Source: Terriglobia bacterium (GTDB taxonomy: Bacteria; Acidobacteriota; Terriglobia; Terriglobales; Acidobacteriaceae). Taken from it: a DNA stretch of 64,000 bases. A program made the translations under genes and the position numbers. Shown here piece after piece: positions 28,158 through 37,860 of the stretch (positions within the stretch are counted from its first letter, which is position 1; each line of letters opens with the position of its first letter). The notes beneath the pieces were generated by a model. That model did no database searches. It worked only from the letters and a program-made list of their open reading frames with translations, and had not been told where the DNA came from. The DNA lies in contig JAIQGL010000005.1 of assembly GCA_020072585.1 (NCBI GenBank), positions 62,001-126,000 of the forward strand, given 5' to 3'.

Positions 28158-29504
28158 GTGCGAAGACTGGCCTTGAAATCGGCACCGAGACAAGTTGAGA
28201 TGACCGTTTCGATACTGCAAGAACTGTTTTCTTTGTGGGATTCGCGAGCGATCTCTTATGGAGATGTTCTGTATTCCACGGCGTTTGCTAGGGTGGACCA
28301 AGTTTGGCGTAATATCTTTACGTGCTTTCGTCCCCTTCATAGATGTGAGCAGCCATCGCCGGCTTTCAAACATGATTACCACGACTTCATTATTAGCCAG
28401 GGAGTGTTATCTCTTCGGGAGACGAAGGACATCTTAATAGGGGTGGCGGAAACCGAGCGGTTATCCCTTCCTCATGTTCCAGCAGTTCGGTTATCGGCTT
28501 CTCTTTATGCCGGTTCGTCTTCACGTTATTACTGGCGAAGTGATTCCCGAAATTATCCGGTCAACTTTCCATTCTTTGATTATCATTTCTCTGTTGATCA
28601 ATCCTGTAAGGCATCACCTCCGTCTTCGGCAGTTTGGGCACCCAATTTACCGCTGTATCCCTCCGGACGCGTGGCCATCGAGGACCTCTTTCGCACCCGG
28701 CTCGGTGATGACCGGGCTTACGAAGGAGTTCTTACCGCGCTCGTGCCTGATTACCGTGGCAAAATCTCCGGAATTCATTTGCTGAATAAGGGCATATCTG
28801 TTCAAGTAGTCTGCCCAATGGGTGCAGAGCCGTCAGCACTCAAAGCGAAGCTGTACTCCGAAGATGCTCACGGAATTCGGGTAGCTGCGCATCAAAGACT
28901 CTTTCATCGATCAACTCACCATGCTTCTTTGAAAACAACACTACGACAAGCTGGCGAGGAAAGGCACTTGTCTCCACGAATGCTGCGCGACTATCGTCGA
29001 ATTCCAAATCCTTCATTACCATTTCGTCCCGCAGATCTGACGATTGAAGAAGCGGAGCAAACAGTTGACAATCTCATCCGCGGGGGCGAATCAGACAGTA
29101 TCGAATTCAAGAGTCAAATTCCGCAACGACAAGAGGCGATCGCTGCAACCGCAGTCGCATTCGCCAATCAAAATGGTGGGAAAATCTTTATTGGAGTGGA
29201 GAACGACGGGCAGATTATCGGTTTCAGCGCCCCTGGAGCGAAAGACACGCTCACGAATATTTTGCGAGACCGTTGCGAGCCGGCGCTCCGATTCGAGATC
29301 CAAGAAGTACTTGTGCTCGGTAAGAACGTCATCGTTGTGACGATATTCCAAGGAGAAGACAAACCGTATCAGGTGAAAGAAAAAGGCTTCTATTTGCGGA
29401 TGCAGGGCACTAACAGATTGATGACACGATATGAAATGGATGAGATGTATAGATCGAAGAACGCCAATTCAATCTTTGGCGCTCCTTCATTTCCGGAATA
29501 TTAG
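28158..29504 (+). CDS. Schlafen/AlbA_2-domain protein
   Basis: 448 aa from a GTG at 28158. Residues about 1-290 are unrecognised. Residues about 295-430 carry the AlbA_2 (Schlafen-type) domain: SIEFKSQIPQRQEAIAATAV, FANQNGGKIFIGVENDG, and YLRMQGTNRLMTRYE. In other proteins this domain binds nucleic acid or nucleotides and serves regulation or defence. It starts 20 bp after the ThiF gene on the same strand, so it may be part of the PRTRC transcript or a late addition. The N-terminal half has no match that I can name. Confidence 0.78.
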   Translation: MRRLALKSAPRQVEMTVSILQELFSLWDSRAISYGDVLYSTAFARVDQVWRNIFTCFRPLHRCEQPSPAFKHDYHDFIISQGVLSLRETKDILIGVAETERLSLPHVPAVRLSASLYAGSSSRYYWRSDSRNYPVNFPFFDYHFSVDQSCKASPPSSAVWAPNLPLYPSGRVAIEDLFRTRLGDDRAYEGVLTALVPDYRGKISGIHLLNKGISVQVVCPMGAEPSALKAKLYSEDAHGIRVAAHQRLFHRSTHHASLKTTLRQAGEERHLSPRMLRDYRRIPNPSLPFRPADLTIEEAEQTVDNLIRGGESDSIEFKSQIPQRQEAIAATAVAFANQNGGKIFIGVENDGQIIGFSAPGAKDTLTNILRDRCEPALRFEIQEVLVLGKNVIVVTIFQGEDKPYQVKEKGFYLRMQGTNRLMTRYEMDEMYRSKNANSIFGAPSFPEY

Positions 29505-29531
29505 CACCCCGTGCTCCGCATCACGTGCGTC

Positions 29532-29816
29532 TCAGCGGGAAGATCCGGCGCCTGTCAATTCACGCTTGATTTGCTTCAAGTCATCCAGGCAGGCGGCACA
29601 GCGACCGATGTGATTGAGGGTGTATTCGTCTTCGAACTTTTCTTTTGCGAGGGCCAGCGCCATGAGAACTTGTCTGCCAGGACAACCTTTTCGCCCCGTA
29701 TTTGGATGCGATGAATGAATCCAGCGATCAAACGCCTCTAGCAGCTCGGGCTCGCCGGGCTCGACATCACTCGGCAAGTCAGATCCACCAGCTCCGGGTT
29801 TGAATTCCCAATTCAT
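29532..29816 (-). CDS. Zinc-type anti-sigma-like protein
   Basis: 94 aa, overlapping the sigma gene upstream by 4 bp. It contains the H-x3-C-x2-C pattern of zinc anti-sigma (ZAS) domains, His69, Cys73 and Cys76 ([11 protein letters not shown]), near the C-terminus. There is no membrane helix, so it would be a soluble, possibly redox- or metal-responsive anti-sigma factor for the adjacent sigma. The stop of the Schlafen gene lies 28 bp away, convergent. Confidence 0.65.
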   Translation of the reverse strand: MNWEFKPGAGGSDLPSDVEPGEPELLEAFDRWIHSSHPNTGRKGCPGRQVLMALALAKEKFEDEYTLNHIGRCAACLDDLKQIKRELTGAGSSR

Positions 29817-30409
29817 CTTCCTTCCCGTCCATTCCTAATTCCATTTAACCCATTTTTCCGATTGAGCTTGAGAAGAACATCGTGCACTTCCTGCCAGAAA
29901 CTGTTTCGCGCAGTTGAGGGAGAGATGCCGAGCTTTTCACCAATCTCCTTCCAGTCATGGCCCAAGCCCCGCATTCCGGCTATGGTACAACTTCTGTCGC
30001 TGAGATAGGAAAGTAATTTTTTGAAATCGATGCGCCTCTCCACATCCTCTGACCAGTCAGGGACTGTCGCGCACTCCTCAAGCTCACTCGTCCCACCCCG
30101 AGACTGAATCCGACCCAGCTTGACCGCGCGTCGTCGGAGTTCCTGGCAAAAATGGAGTCTCAACAACGAGAATACGTTTTCACCGAATGGGGGTGCGTTG
30201 ATGCGGTCCAAGTGGTGTGAGATGAGCAGAACAGTTGTTTCCATCAGCTCCGCGGCTTCGCCATTGTCGCCCAGAACTGAACGCACACGGTTGCGGGCGT
30301 CTGGCCATAGTTGGTGTGCGGCCTGACGTACATCGGCACGGATAGGCGTGCCTTGATCATCGGCTTCCCGATCCCACCACTGGGGACCATTATCAGGGAG
30401 GGTAGCCAT
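29813..30409 (-). CDS. ECF-like sigma factor
   Basis: 198 aa. The C-terminal region-4 helix-turn-helix is clear at about 151-172 ([20 protein letters not shown]). The N-terminal half is compatible with sigma region 2 but more diverged ([20 protein letters not shown]). It is translationally coupled to a zinc-type anti-sigma protein. The gene is divergent from the DNA-binding protein at 30680, and the 270-bp gap between them holds a palindrome (30522-30534) that could be a shared control site. Confidence 0.7.
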   Translation of the reverse strand: MATLPDNGPQWWDREADDQGTPIRADVRQAAHQLWPDARNRVRSVLGDNGEAAELMETTVLLISHHLDRINAPPFGENVFSLLRLHFCQELRRRAVKLGRIQSRGGTSELEECATVPDWSEDVERRIDFKKLLSYLSDRSCTIAGMRGLGHDWKEIGEKLGISPSTARNSFWQEVHDVLLKLNRKNGLNGIRNGREGR

Positions 30410-30521
30410 AACTTGTCCTCTGGCACCTGGGCAACAGGCGTTCCAGAACGTGATACTTGGCTGCTCAGTTAGACGAACAAAGAACGATTCCGGTTCCAGA
30501 ATTTTGCAAACAATTTTTAAC

Positions 30522-30534
30522 TTGAAGTATTCAA
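30522..30534. promoter_or_regulatory. Candidate operator palindrome TTGAAGTATTCAA
   Basis: TTGAA-GTA-TTCAA is a perfect 5-bp inverted repeat in the AT-rich gap between the divergent sigma gene and the DNA-binding gene. Its position suits an operator for either promoter. Short palindromes also arise by chance in AT-rich DNA, so support is weak. Confidence 0.25.
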
Positions 30535-30679
30535 CTTTTCGGCAGTACAGAGTCCATTCTCGCTGCTTTATATATATGAAGGAGGAACTCTGGAAAATAG
30601 AATGCCGGCGGGTTGAGCTACCGATGGGCCCAGGATGTGCGGTAGATCAACGATTCACAATTCTGGACTGTCAAGGACC

Positions 30680-31432
30680 ATGGGTGATGTACATGACGGA
30701 ATGTCCCGCCGCGAATTTCGCTGGTCGAAAGCGGCACGTGACCTCGTGCGGGAAAATATGAACGCTACTGGAAATGAGCTCAGCTCTCTGTTCACAAAGC
30801 TAGAGGAAGAGTCGGGTAATCCCAGATGGGCGTGCAGAAGATTTGTGCGACGGATGGGCGTTAAATCGAGGCGAGCGTATCGTGTGTGGACAGAGCCGGA
30901 ACAGCAGCGCCTGCTCAAACTGATTGATCTGCATCCGATTAATGAAGTCGCTAAGCTGATGCGTCGATCGGAAAGCTCGATTTGGCACATGCTTTATCGC
31001 CTCGGCGCAAATGCAAAGATGGGTAAAGACAGCTTTACCAAGTACACGTTGGCGGTGGCACTTCACGTCCGCCCAGAGACGATAGAAAGCTGGATTAATC
31101 GTGGCTGGCTCAAAGCCGCGGAGGTGCAGACAGCTCGCGGCAAGCGCGTTGTCATTGAAGCAGAGGATTTTTGCGAATTCTGCCGGCAGCATACCAAAGA
31201 TGTCGTCGGGAACCGACTCACCAAGGAACGTCTGGACTTTGTGTATCACTTCGCTTTTCCCCCCAGCCATGCGGAGTTGCTGCCGGTTCGCGAGAGCAAG
31301 AGAGAACGTACCGCGTATGAGGCGCTGTTCAATCAAGATGTGGAGGAGCCGCCGCCATCCTTTGGTCCCGAACCTTCTGAAGAAACCAGGGATGCGCGCC
31401 ATCCCGCACCACTCAACTCAAATCACATCTAA
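30680..31432 (+). CDS. Two-HTH DNA-binding protein
   Basis: About 250 aa from the ATG at 30680 (AAGGA upstream); an in-frame ATG at 30635 also exists but has a weaker site. Residues about 70-115 (WTEPEQQRLLKLIDLHPINE, MRRSESSIWHMLYRLG) resemble a Myb- or GcrA-like helix-turn-helix. Residues about 115-175 (LAVALHVRPETIESWINRGW, then VVIEAEDFCEFC) resemble the MerR/excisionase winged helix. It is probably a regulator or directionality-type factor. Its 3' end overlaps the convergent ATPase gene by 20 bp. Confidence 0.65.
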   Translation: MGDVHDGMSRREFRWSKAARDLVRENMNATGNELSSLFTKLEEESGNPRWACRRFVRRMGVKSRRAYRVWTEPEQQRLLKLIDLHPINEVAKLMRRSESSIWHMLYRLGANAKMGKDSFTKYTLAVALHVRPETIESWINRGWLKAAEVQTARGKRVVIEAEDFCEFCRQHTKDVVGNRLTKERLDFVYHFAFPPSHAELLPVRESKRERTAYEALFNQDVEEPPPSFGPEPSEETRDARHPAPLNSNHI

Positions 31433-33395
31433 GAAGGCGCTCCTTCATCTCCGCGCCGTGAAGCTGTGCGACCAGAAACGACGAGCGGCAGAGATCTTCT
31501 GGTGGCTTTGTTGTTGTCGTGATGATGTATTGAAATGGAGGTTCTTTCGAAACCTCCTCAAGCCTGGAAATTAACCGAAAGAGGCGATGATAGATGGATT
31601 CACCAAGGTCCGCCTCGCGCGGACTATCATGCATCAAGAAAGTGGGGAGATCGGCGCGCCCCTCAATGCTCATCAACAGTGCTGTCAAATCAAAGGCAAT
31701 TGCCTTCAGCGATTCCATCGCCATCCCGCCAACCTGAACATCAGCTTGCAGCCCTTGGCCAGAAAGAGCCAGCGTTGAAGTCACGTTGTCACCCAACAAA
31801 CCGCGACAGATATAAGAAAACAGCTCATTCAGTCGCAGCAGAACATCAGCGTGTCGACCACGGTATGCTGACTGGCGATCTCGCAATTCTTCATCCTGCC
31901 CGGCACATTTCGCTAAAGACTTCTCTAAGCGAGTGATTGTGTCATAGGCTCGCTCAAGTTCAGTCGTCTTATCCAACACTCGGTTCAGACCGAACCATTT
32001 TTGGCGCAATTCTCTCTCAGATGTTTCTTTTTCTCTCTCATGCCGGTCAATTTCGCGCTGAACTTTGTTCTCGTTCCTTCGGAGTGCTTCTAGTTGCTTG
32101 GCATGGGTTGAGTTTTGCAGCTTACAACGATCGATAGCCTGACCACAGGCATGGATCTGTCCGGCTACGTACTGCTTTTCTTTTGCAACGTTTTGTGGGT
32201 CGTGTACTACATGTGAGAGGCCGCATCCTTCTGCGAGTGCACGCTCAATAGGAACGTTGCAGACTGGACACACCGGTCCAAGACGGGCCTTGATTTCATC
32301 AGCATCGAGATTCGCGCGTTCGCCTCTCAATGCCTTCATCTGCTCGTGATGAAGAGCCTCGGTTGCGCGGATCCTAGAAATCTGCGCAGTCAGCACGGCG
32401 ATTTCTTCGAGGATGGTGTCGCGTTCTCTCCGCAAAGACGCTATCTTGTCGCGTGTACTTTGTTTCGCACCATCCCTGTCCAGAGCCTTTAATTTACCGT
32501 TGGCGGCATCGCGGAAAACGGATAACGCAAGTTTGCCAGTAGGCAATGTGTTGTCGTCCAGACTAAGTGAATCAGCCAACTCGTGGCGTAGCTGGTCAAT
32601 TCGGCGCTCGTAGTAGGTTTTATCGCGTTCCAAGGACCGCTTTTGATCAGACAATTTTTCCCGCTCATTCTGCGCCTGAATCTCTTCTTTCTTAATCAGT
32701 CTAAGGAACGCTCGAACGACGATAAGGAGTTCGTCCTTCGAGAGCGTCGAGGCGATAGATCGAGAGTCCGCGCGAGGATGCCTCCAATCGAGAAGGTGAT
32801 CGAAGCGGCATTCCTGGTCTCGGCTGATCCAAGCAAGCGCCAACATCCACGCAATATGAGATCGGGTGCTACTCACGTAGGTGTCGATCCCATCAGGGAA
32901 AAGACGCAAGTCCAATTCACTGAGAATCGGATCAATACCAGTGCCGGCCTCTTTGAAATCAACCTCTTCCAGCGTTGTTGCTTTCCTCGTTATATGCTTT
33001 CTTGTCTGGCCAATTGGCCGAATTACTGCCCAGGGCTGTCCGCACACAATGACTTCGGCGCCAACATATCCGGCTGGGAATACGCCCGTGATATTTTTGT
33101 GAAGCTCGTCATTTGCAAACGTTTCTTCACCCAAACAATAACGAAGAAGACGACAGAAGAGCGTTTTGCCAGCGCCGTGTCCGCTCCCCGCATTGAGTCC
33201 CAAGTCAGCCTTGGAAGCACCGGGATCAGGCGACCAAATGATGTTGAGTCCCCGCCGAAGAGGGATGTCACGAATGACTTCCCCAGGTTTCTCCCAGATC
33301 ACCAATCGGCGCACCCAGAGTCGAGGTTCGTTGCGCTTTTTGTCAAAAATGACTGTTGTAGCAGGATCAGGAAATAAAGCGCCTTGCCGTGCCAT
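31413..33395 (-). CDS. SMC/RecN-like ATPase with zinc hook (last gene of DISARM-like operon)
   Basis: About 660 aa from MARQG (33395); an ATG 18 bp upstream is possible. Walker A GSGHGAGKT lies at about residues 76-84 (counted from the upstream ATG). Two long coiled coils (about 240-370 and 395-500) flank a zinc-hook-like CPVC at 382-385, and Walker B is the FLMHDSPREAD segment near 600. The architecture matches DUF2326-type SMC-like ATPases of defence loci. Its start overlaps the methylase stop, so it is translated with the operon. In DISARM no such gene is standard, so it may be an extra effector or loader. Confidence 0.75.
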   Translation of the reverse strand: MARQGALFPDPATTVIFDKKRNEPRLWVRRLVIWEKPGEVIRDIPLRRGLNIIWSPDPGASKADLGLNAGSGHGAGKTLFCRLLRYCLGEETFANDELHKNITGVFPAGYVGAEVIVCGQPWAVIRPIGQTRKHITRKATTLEEVDFKEAGTGIDPILSELDLRLFPDGIDTYVSSTRSHIAWMLALAWISRDQECRFDHLLDWRHPRADSRSIASTLSKDELLIVVRAFLRLIKKEEIQAQNEREKLSDQKRSLERDKTYYERRIDQLRHELADSLSLDDNTLPTGKLALSVFRDAANGKLKALDRDGAKQSTRDKIASLRRERDTILEEIAVLTAQISRIRATEALHHEQMKALRGERANLDADEIKARLGPVCPVCNVPIERALAEGCGLSHVVHDPQNVAKEKQYVAGQIHACGQAIDRCKLQNSTHAKQLEALRRNENKVQREIDRHEREKETSERELRQKWFGLNRVLDKTTELERAYDTITRLEKSLAKCAGQDEELRDRQSAYRGRHADVLLRLNELFSYICRGLLGDNVTSTLALSGQGLQADVQVGGMAMESLKAIAFDLTALLMSIEGRADLPTFLMHDSPREADLGESIYHRLFRLISRLEEVSKEPPFQYIITTTTKPPEDLCRSSFLVAQLHGAEMKERLLRCDLS

Positions 33396-36300
33396 CGTGG
33401 ATGCTCCGTACAAATGTAATCAGTTTAGGCTCCGCTTCCCCAAGGTCAATCTTATTGAGAAGCTCAACAACAACAGCGGCGCGGCGTAAAATCCACTCCT
33501 GCCCTGAAGAGGAGGGAAGTTGACGCCCCGCCGACCACATGCCAGACTGGGAAATCATTCCGCCCGTCGCCGTCAACTGTGAAACCGCGTCAGCCCAGGG
33601 CTGATCGATATGTTGGTCCTGAAAATAAGAAATCTGGATCACATTTGTTGGTACTGGCTTCGCCTCCGACCCTATAGCGCGTAGCCATGCGCGTGCTTCC
33701 TCATCAGTCATGAACGCCAAAGCCAGAGCAGGATGGCGCACAAGGATGCATGCGATTCGAATCTGCTGGGAAGCAACAGGTCTCCCTACCTGCCGGAGAA
33801 CGTCCACAAGGGAAAAGAGCGCGACGCTCTCAGAAGTAACTCCTTGCGGAGTACTCCAAGCGTTGGGTGATATGGCAGCAATATGAAATGGCTTTACTGA
33901 GTGCGCGATTCGTGGATCGGCAGGAGGAGGGTTGAGTACGGTCTGGTAAGGCTGGTTGGTGTCAATGGCGCGCCGCATGCGGTCATGAATGTCGAGGATC
34001 ACTTGTTTGGTCCGGTATTCACCGTGTTTTACCTCGTCGTCGCGGCGGACAATGTGGAAAGTATCCATGATGTAATTGACGTCATTGGCGCCAATGCCAT
34101 ACAGGTGGAAAAAGGCTGCGTCCAGTTCGCAGCGGAGTAGGAATCGTCTTGCTGCATCCCACCGAAACGGCGGTCGGTTCCATTTCATATCTGCAGCAAA
34201 AGCTTGTAGATCCCAGGCGGTATAGTTCAATTCCAACACCCTGGGTGTGATCCAATCGCGGACGAGGGTGGCTCGCTGCCAAGGTGCCGGACTGTCAATG
34301 ACATTAGGCGACAAGATGGGCAATTGTCGCATGGTGAAATATTTTAATGAGGTTCCACCGAGCTTCTGTCGTGCAGCATAATCCAGCACGAATGAATCGA
34401 GTGTAGCGCAGAGGACAATGCCATCCTGCTCTCTCTCCGGGAGCATTAGAAGGAACTTGTCTCCGACGCCAACGCGCGGGATCACCGAGGAAATAACGGT
34501 GCGCTCGTCCGTACTCCGACAGATGTCGCGCCACCCTAACAGCCAATTACTCGACCAGCGGTCCCGGAGTCGATCATCAACTGCGTTTTCCGGAACCCAG
34601 TATCGGGGTTGAACCACATAGTCTGGATCGACAAGTCGATCCACTGGCACTTCCGGTAGTGACAAACCTTCGTCATCGACCTCTTTGTCAGCGTAATCGC
34701 CAAAACGATGAGTGTACTGGTGAACCATCTTGGCCTCATACAGCGGCACATAACGGTCTGCTTCGTTTTCAAAGACATTGCCCTTAAACGCCCAACCACC
34801 GCTCTCGAGTTGTGCGGCGGTGCGGAACAACGACGAATCTGTTGCCATATCCAACATGCGCAAAAAAGATACCTTCCACGGATTCCCCGGCTCGCCCTTA
34901 ACCTCATGCATCAGAACTGGTATCGACTGATAGATTCGCTTCGTGACTTCTGCATCTCGCTCGTTACGGAAGATAGGACAAGTGAAGGTGTTCGGGTTCA
35001 GGAGCGCAATGTCATTCGCTGTGAGTGTAAACCTCCGTCCGTGCTCCTGGAGTTCAGGCAATGAGCGCAGAAAAAATGCAAACTCGATGGGCCTGGTTTT
35101 GTCCTGCTTCGCTGCCAGCGTCACCAGTGCAAACTTGAAACGCGCATGCCCGATCGCGCTGAATAGCCCAGGTCCGCTCTGGAAATCGTACAAGGAAATG
35201 AGGGAGTTGCGTTCAACCAGATCCTGGAAGAAGAATTTCGTTGTATCGTCTGTCGCAATGCCCGTCGGAACGATGAAGCCAGCGCGCCCATGCGGATTCA
35301 GTAACGTCCGGTTCAGTTCCGCGAAAATCGCATACGTGTTTATGTCGCCACGACCACAAAGCGGATATCGACCAGATGAGCGGACTAGGGCCGCTTCGCC
35401 ATCGGACTGTCGCAGCGCTTCGCACCATGCCGTCCATAGTGCTGGATCCTCGTCCTTGAGTCTCTGAATGATTCGCTTGCGCGCGGCAGCGTTCGGCGCA
35501 TCCGCAATGTCCGGCCGCCTCTCCGAGAACCACTCCTTTTCCTGAATCTTGATCCGCTCCCACGGCGGATTACCGAGCACTACATCGAAGCCGCCGGTCC
35601 ATCCGGGTCCTTCATGCAGCGGCTCATCAGCTCGCGCAACGTGAAAGACCTCCGGAAATGCCAAATGCCAGTGGAAGAACCCGTACTGCTTTACGATTCG
35701 CCGGATGTCATTCCGCAGTGGCTCCGGCGCGGCCATCGGGTTCCGCTCGATGATGCGGAACATGTCCTCCGTGAGTGGTTGTGCATCCTTGGTCTTGGGC
35801 CAGACAAAAGCAGCGCACCAGGAATCGGCCCACAGCCGCCCACATTCGTAGCTGGCGGACCGAACTAGGTCCGCATAGCGCGTTTCCATCTGGTGCACGC
35901 CATCAAGTGTCGAATCGTCAATTTCCTCGAGGGCCGCCATGCCTTTCGCGAGATCGCCTACGCGTTCCCAAGCTTCAGCATTTACCAGGCTTTGGAAACC
36001 TTCTCGCTCACGGCGATTTGAACGTTTGAGGAAGCGGCATTGTTCTGGATCGTCACCCTCGATCGGGCTAAACGCGGCCTCGGGAATACCGCCACGAAGC
36101 AGAGCCGGGGCAGCGCCTAGTAATGAGTTGCCACATTGAATCCTTTGATCTAGAAACGACAACGGTTTGCCGGGGTCCAGCGCTTCCAGCCATAGATTAA
36201 CCTTACACAACTCCACTGCCATCTCATTCACATCTACGCCGTACACGCAGTGCCCGATTACATCTCGCAATGCGTGGCGCACGGCATCGGGGGATGGTTC

Positions 36301-37860
36301 CGCATCGCCGGTGCGAACAGCGGCTAGTCGTCGTGCAATTCGATGAGCCGCCGCAATCAGAAAATGTCCGCTGCCGCAGGCAGGATCGCAGACCTTCAGG
36401 TGAAGAATCGCGCGTTCGGGATCGGCCGCCTTTGCAGCCTGTTCGAGTACCGGGTCGAGGGCGGAATCGAGCAGGCAGTCCACGAGACTGGTTGGCGTGT
36501 AATAGCTGCCTGTTGTCTTCCGCTCGTGACCTGCAGCGACCCTGAGCGAAAACGATGCCGCCTCGAGGTTGACGTCAGGATGAAGTTCAAGCAGGGATTC
36601 GTAGACGCTGCCCAGTTCTTCCGGCCCGAGGTTCTGCCAATCCACATTGCGTCGCACGTCGCTCTCGAACCGGAATGCCAGCGCCCGGATAGCTTCGAGA
36701 AGATCTCCGTTCGCAAGCTGGCAGGAATCGAGGTCCGGAGAAGCGGTGTTGCTCCAGAGGAGAGAACCAAGCGCCGGCAGTCCAAGCTTCGGAAGCCCCT
36801 GGTTCGACGACAATCCGCGGATGACCACGAGCAGCGACTCCCAGAGATCGCCATGCGGTGTTCCTCTCCGACTCGCCGCTAGTGCGCGTAACCGCGCGAT
36901 TGAATAGAACCGCCCGTACCGCTCGGCAGCAGGGCTACCCGGCTCTGCCACGAGGAGAAGCTCACGGGATTCGGCGACGAACAGAAAGATGAGGCGATAG
37001 ACAACGCGCAGTAATTGACGATAGTAATCTTGGCGGTCCAGGGTGCCAACACGTAGTTTTTCAAGAAGTGGTTTGTTCGCTGCATGCTTTAGAAAGCCGC
37101 GACCCAGCGCTTCAATGGCGTGTTCAACACCATCACGAAGCTCATCCAGCGCTCGTGTTCCTTGTTCTCGAGCCTCCGTCGCCCATTTCTCAAGCCAGCA
37201 AGGCTCCGGCAGAGCGGCCTCGACTCGCGACTGGTGGCACATCAGCCATAGAATGACGAAATCGGAAAATGCCTGACCTTCCATCATGGCGATCAGGTCG
37301 AACTCCACATAGGCTTGGCGCGTGAGACTGCGATTGTCCCGCAACAGCCGCAGCTTCAGGCCGTTCGAAACAAAACCCCAATGCGATTCTTCGCGCCGGT
37401 TCAACAACTCCTGGACAAGGCTGTGCGGGCTGGTGCGTGCAGCACCGGCGACGCCTGCGGTCCTGTGGTCGAGATCGATATTCCTGCCTACGAGGTGAAT
37501 AGGCACGTTCTGCCACACGTGGGAAACGGGATAGCTTCGGCCATTGACTTCGACCGCCCTAGCCTGTTGCAAGCGGCCATACCCCAGTTCACCGAACAGC
37601 GGCAGCAACCATTTTTCGCGTGTCGTCGTCGTTCCAGGGTCTCCGGCCGTTATGTTCGTCGCGTAGAAAACCGTCCAGATCCCGAGTAAACGGTTCCAAG
37701 CGCGGCTGGCAGCCTCGTGCAGCTTCTCCTTGCCGGCTAGGTGATAGGCCTCTGGTGTCATGCCTGGGACCTTAGAGGAACCTTCGGTCAGTCGCTGAAG
37801 AAAGTCAGGCGGAAACAAACCACCCTCGGTCCGTATTGTGGTGAACGGTTGCCGTCTCAT
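33367..37860 (-). CDS. Eco57I-like N6-adenine DNA methylase (DrmMI-like)
   Basis: 1497 aa. AdoMet motif I is DPACGSGHFL at 492-501 and the N6-adenine catalytic motif is NPPW at 764-767. A target-recognition-type region (TINSVIPR-like VISSVIPRVGVGDKFLL) lies in the C-terminal third. The order and length match the large methylases of Eco57I/BREX/DISARM type. The start overlaps the SNF2 helicase stop by 4 bp. It presumably marks host DNA so that the helicases act only on foreign DNA; that role is known for DISARM methylases and inferred here. Confidence 0.85.
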   Translation of the reverse strand: MRRQPFTTIRTEGGLFPPDFLQRLTEGSSKVPGMTPEAYHLAGKEKLHEAASRAWNRLLGIWTVFYATNITAGDPGTTTTREKWLLPLFGELGYGRLQQARAVEVNGRSYPVSHVWQNVPIHLVGRNIDLDHRTAGVAGAARTSPHSLVQELLNRREESHWGFVSNGLKLRLLRDNRSLTRQAYVEFDLIAMMEGQAFSDFVILWLMCHQSRVEAALPEPCWLEKWATEAREQGTRALDELRDGVEHAIEALGRGFLKHAANKPLLEKLRVGTLDRQDYYRQLLRVVYRLIFLFVAESRELLLVAEPGSPAAERYGRFYSIARLRALAASRRGTPHGDLWESLLVVIRGLSSNQGLPKLGLPALGSLLWSNTASPDLDSCQLANGDLLEAIRALAFRFESDVRRNVDWQNLGPEELGSVYESLLELHPDVNLEAASFSLRVAAGHERKTTGSYYTPTSLVDCLLDSALDPVLEQAAKAADPERAILHLKVCDPACGSGHFLIAAAHRIARRLAAVRTGDAEPSPDAVRHALRDVIGHCVYGVDVNEMAVELCKVNLWLEALDPGKPLSFLDQRIQCGNSLLGAAPALLRGGIPEAAFSPIEGDDPEQCRFLKRSNRREREGFQSLVNAEAWERVGDLAKGMAALEEIDDSTLDGVHQMETRYADLVRSASYECGRLWADSWCAAFVWPKTKDAQPLTEDMFRIIERNPMAAPEPLRNDIRRIVKQYGFFHWHLAFPEVFHVARADEPLHEGPGWTGGFDVVLGNPPWERIKIQEKEWFSERRPDIADAPNAAARKRIIQRLKDEDPALWTAWCEALRQSDGEAALVRSSGRYPLCGRGDINTYAIFAELNRTLLNPHGRAGFIVPTGIATDDTTKFFFQDLVERNSLISLYDFQSGPGLFSAIGHARFKFALVTLAAKQDKTRPIEFAFFLRSLPELQEHGRRFTLTANDIALLNPNTFTCPIFRNERDAEVTKRIYQSIPVLMHEVKGEPGNPWKVSFLRMLDMATDSSLFRTAAQLESGGWAFKGNVFENEADRYVPLYEAKMVHQYTHRFGDYADKEVDDEGLSLPEVPVDRLVDPDYVVQPRYWVPENAVDDRLRDRWSSNWLLGWRDICRSTDERTVISSVIPRVGVGDKFLLMLPEREQDGIVLCATLDSFVLDYAARQKLGGTSLKYFTMRQLPILSPNVIDSPAPWQRATLVRDWITPRVLELNYTAWDLQAFAADMKWNRPPFRWDAARRFLLRCELDAAFFHLYGIGANDVNYIMDTFHIVRRDDEVKHGEYRTKQVILDIHDRMRRAIDTNQPYQTVLNPPPADPRIAHSVKPFHIAAISPNAWSTPQGVTSESVALFSLVDVLRQVGRPVASQQIRIACILVRHPALALAFMTDEEARAWLRAIGSEAKPVPTNVIQISYFQDQHIDQPWADAVSQLTATGGMISQSGMWSAGRQLPSSSGQEWILRRAAVVVELLNKIDLGEAEPKLITFVRSIHDGTARRFIS

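Noticed and set aside
30572..30761. A 61-codon frame preceded by a good ribosome-binding site
   Set aside because: It overlaps the DNA-binding gene in another frame and has no recognisable content. I could not exclude a leader peptide but see no support.
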